From: Apostichopus leukothele
Taxonomy: Eukaryota; Echinodermata; Holothuroidea; Aspidochirotida; Stichopodidae
Assembly (NCBI GenBank): GCA_010014835.2
Contig: JAAAKB020149556.1
Span: 1-21,079, forward strand
DNA: 21,079 nt
Direction of reading: 5' to 3'
In this document: positions 19,466-21,079 of the stretch, piece after piece
Layout of the letters: each line of letters begins with the position of its first letter
Position numbering within the stretch: position 1 is the stretch's first letter
Position numbers and translations under genes: made by a program
Notes under the pieces: generated by a model
What the model was told of the DNA's origin: nothing
The model's input: the letters and a program-made list of their open reading frames with translations, nothing else
The model's database searches: none

Positions 19466-19825
19466 ACACTGGCACGTTATGACTCATTGTCATACTCCCC
19501 TATCTGGCTGTACCTTACACTGTATTGGCAACTTTGCTTCTTAAAGCCTAAGAAAATATTTGGTTAGGAGATTCCTGTCCCTTATGTTATTAGGGAACCT
19601 CTGAATGCACAAACTTGTTATGCTAGTAATTTATATTTAATGGCTAATGACACTACTTTTTATGACACACAAGAATCTGCCAATTTGAATAGTTTAAGAT
19701 ACCTCCTGGCCCCTGTTCTGTACACTAGCTATGACTACAGTGAAACCACAGATGGACTTCAGGAAACAATGTTTAGTGTGATGTCTAAAATAAAGAAAGC
19801 CCTCATTAATCAGAGTAACCTCTAA
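19466..19825 (+). pseudogene. Coding-like stretch with one interruption, family unknown
   Basis: One plus frame is open from 19466 to the stop at 19823-19825, about 119 codons, with one in-frame TAG at 19565-19567. The right-hand part is open for 85 codons (19568-19822) and has an ATG at 19640 that gives 61 residues. Its translation is the most protein-like in the window: balanced charge, few low-complexity runs, and an amphipathic C-terminal helix (ETTDGLQETMFSVMSKIKKA). Before the interruption it reads hydrophobic and aromatic (PIWLYLTLYWQL). I recognise no family. It may be a gene remnant, an intact small gene beginning at 19640, an exon, or part of an element. No acceptor or donor was firmly placed. 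A minus-strand frame over 19903-19694 is probably its shadow. Confidence 0.27.
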
Positions 19826-20616
19826 TAGACTGATAAAATCATGATATAAGTTACGTGTGCACTCTCTATATTGAAATTTAATATTAGGAAGTACTAAGTC
19901 CAAATTGGTATCCTAAACATAAACATATAAAAAAAAGCATATATACAAGAAAAACAAATATGCAGGCTTTCTACATAGATCAAATTCACAACAAGACTAC
20001 AAGCAGTGTCATTTAAATTTGCCCAGAATGCTATAGTAGCTTTTCCCAAGATTGCTCCCTGGAGGGTTTAGGGAATTTCTTAACAAGTATAGTTGCAACT
20101 TTCAATATTGCTATTAATAGACAAAATGAGATGGACTTTTAATTGAGTCTACTCCACTGTAATAAAATAGAAAGGATACATAATTCAGTAGGAAGCAGAG
20201 TATGGGTGACACTCATAACAGTGTGGAGCTATGTATGTATGTGTGGGTGTACCATTCAATGGATGATATTTACTGGGTATCTATGTAGTTGAGATGTTCT
20301 TAGATTAAAAGATGAAACTTTTTATACTCCTAATTAAAACTTAAATTCTCTGCTCACCTATTATTTGTACTCACTATGACATCTTAAAAAAACCTTTTGT
20401 ATTTTTTTCTCCCCCTCCACTTTTTTTTCATTTTTTTATTTCTTTGGGCAATATAATGTTTTCAACCATAATATATATTTTTATCTTTAATACTATCCTT
20501 GTCATATGGAAATTCACACTGGAATTGATAAATTTGTAATGGATGTGACCAAAGGAATTAATAAATATCGCCTTTTTATTCACAAAACAGGTATTTTCAG
20601 GAAATCCTTCCAAACT
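19826..20616. other. AT-rich stretch with T-rich runs
   Basis: T-rich and C/T-rich runs are clustered at about 20396-20445 (several T6-T8 blocks with a CCCCCTCC interruption). Otherwise this is unremarkable AT-rich sequence with no supported gene. Confidence 0.4.
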
Positions 20617-20638
20617 TTATTATTTATTTATTTATTTT
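20617..20638. repeat. (TTTA)n microsatellite
   Basis: A TTAT-TATT-TATT-TATT-TATT run of about five units, similar in motif to that at 16974-16998. Confidence 0.8.
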
Positions 20639-21027
20639 CAAACTGGTGACTCTGCATGTGACCACAGATATAATTTATGTATTGTCAACTAATTCCTAAT
20701 AATCCTCAATCCATTGTTTGGACCAATTTATACCTGCATGGACTTACAAGTGATTCTGAGGTTCCAAGAAATACATTTCATTACACTTCTGTGATTGCAA
20801 GGTATCAGTATTTTCATTTTGAAATCTAATTATGGAATGTTAAATGATTTATTGTAAGGATTAATGCCACCTGGATACACCTGGAACACTGTTATTTTCT
20901 GTAAATATGTTCCCTTCTACGTTTTATAACTGCTTGTTTACAAACTATGATGACTACCGTGAATACATCCCCAGTTATCATAGACTACAACCCAAAGCAA
21001 CACCATGCAAACACTCTAAAATACCGT
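20639..21027. other. Stretch with no feature seen
   Basis: AT-rich sequence with no array, frame or motif that I can support, leading into the terminal C tract. Confidence 0.4.
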
Positions 21028-21079
21028 CTCCCCCCCCCCCCCCCCTCCCCCCCTCCTCCCCCCCCCCCCCCCCCCCCCC
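21028..21079. repeat. Terminal C-rich tract, cut by the window edge
   Basis: The last 52 bases are C with only four T interruptions. They include C16 (21030-21045) and C22 (21058-21079, still running at the edge). The minus strand is a G tract able to form G-quadruplexes. Such tracts often end contigs because sequencing stalls in them, so the true length and downstream sequence are uncertain. Confidence 0.92.

Noticed and set aside
1-21079. tRNA, rRNA, CRISPR arrays, bacterial operons, recognisable retroelement or DNA-transposon genes, and virus-derived fossils
   Set aside because: No box motifs, spaced palindromic repeats, long frames, terminal repeats or family-specific residues could be seen by eye. 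Diverged copies could still be present and would need database searches.

Overview
The window looks like non-coding DNA from an animal nuclear genome, most likely a marine or other invertebrate (my inference). It is AT-rich, has no long open reading frame on either strand and no operon-like packing. It carries minisatellites, short microsatellites, homopolymer C runs, and isolated sequences that resemble spliceosomal splice sites. No protein family could be recognised by eye, so every coding call below is a low-confidence candidate.

Layout. Bases 1-290 are a 21-bp minisatellite, cut by the window edge, that keeps one frame open. From 293 to about 7,000 the sequence is mostly featureless; the exception is a minus-strand stretch at 1202-1597 that stays in one frame with a single interruption. 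Around 7051 a strong YY1-type motif overlaps an ATG. From 7,330 to 10,230 nothing clear is seen. At 10232-10386 lies a nested minisatellite (28-bp unit plus a 10-bp unit of varying copy number). A worn, possibly once-coding stretch follows at 12069-12575.

Bases 13,180-14,870 are the most gene-like part. They hold a perfect DR1 nuclear-receptor motif, a palindromic pair of forkhead motifs, a plus-strand candidate exon with a strong donor, a long polypyrimidine tract, and a minus-strand candidate first exon encoding a signal-peptide-like start. An 89-bp tandem duplication at 15315-15489 carries the same strong minus-strand splice donor in both copies. A CCAAT/TATA promoter-like arrangement lies at 16670-16713. 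A dimeric minisatellite sits at 17212-17450, a GATA-motif cluster at 18618-18652, and a plus-strand coding-like stretch at 19466-19825. The window ends inside a C tract of about 50 bases.

These parts cannot be shown to work together. The simplest reading is an intergenic region or large introns with scattered cis-regulatory DNA, a few possible small exons and some worn coding remnants. No convincing undescribed system was found. The items most worth a search are the 19.5-19.8 kb stretch, the 12.07-12.58 kb stretch, the 15.3 kb exon-like duplication and the 13.2-13.4 kb motif cluster.
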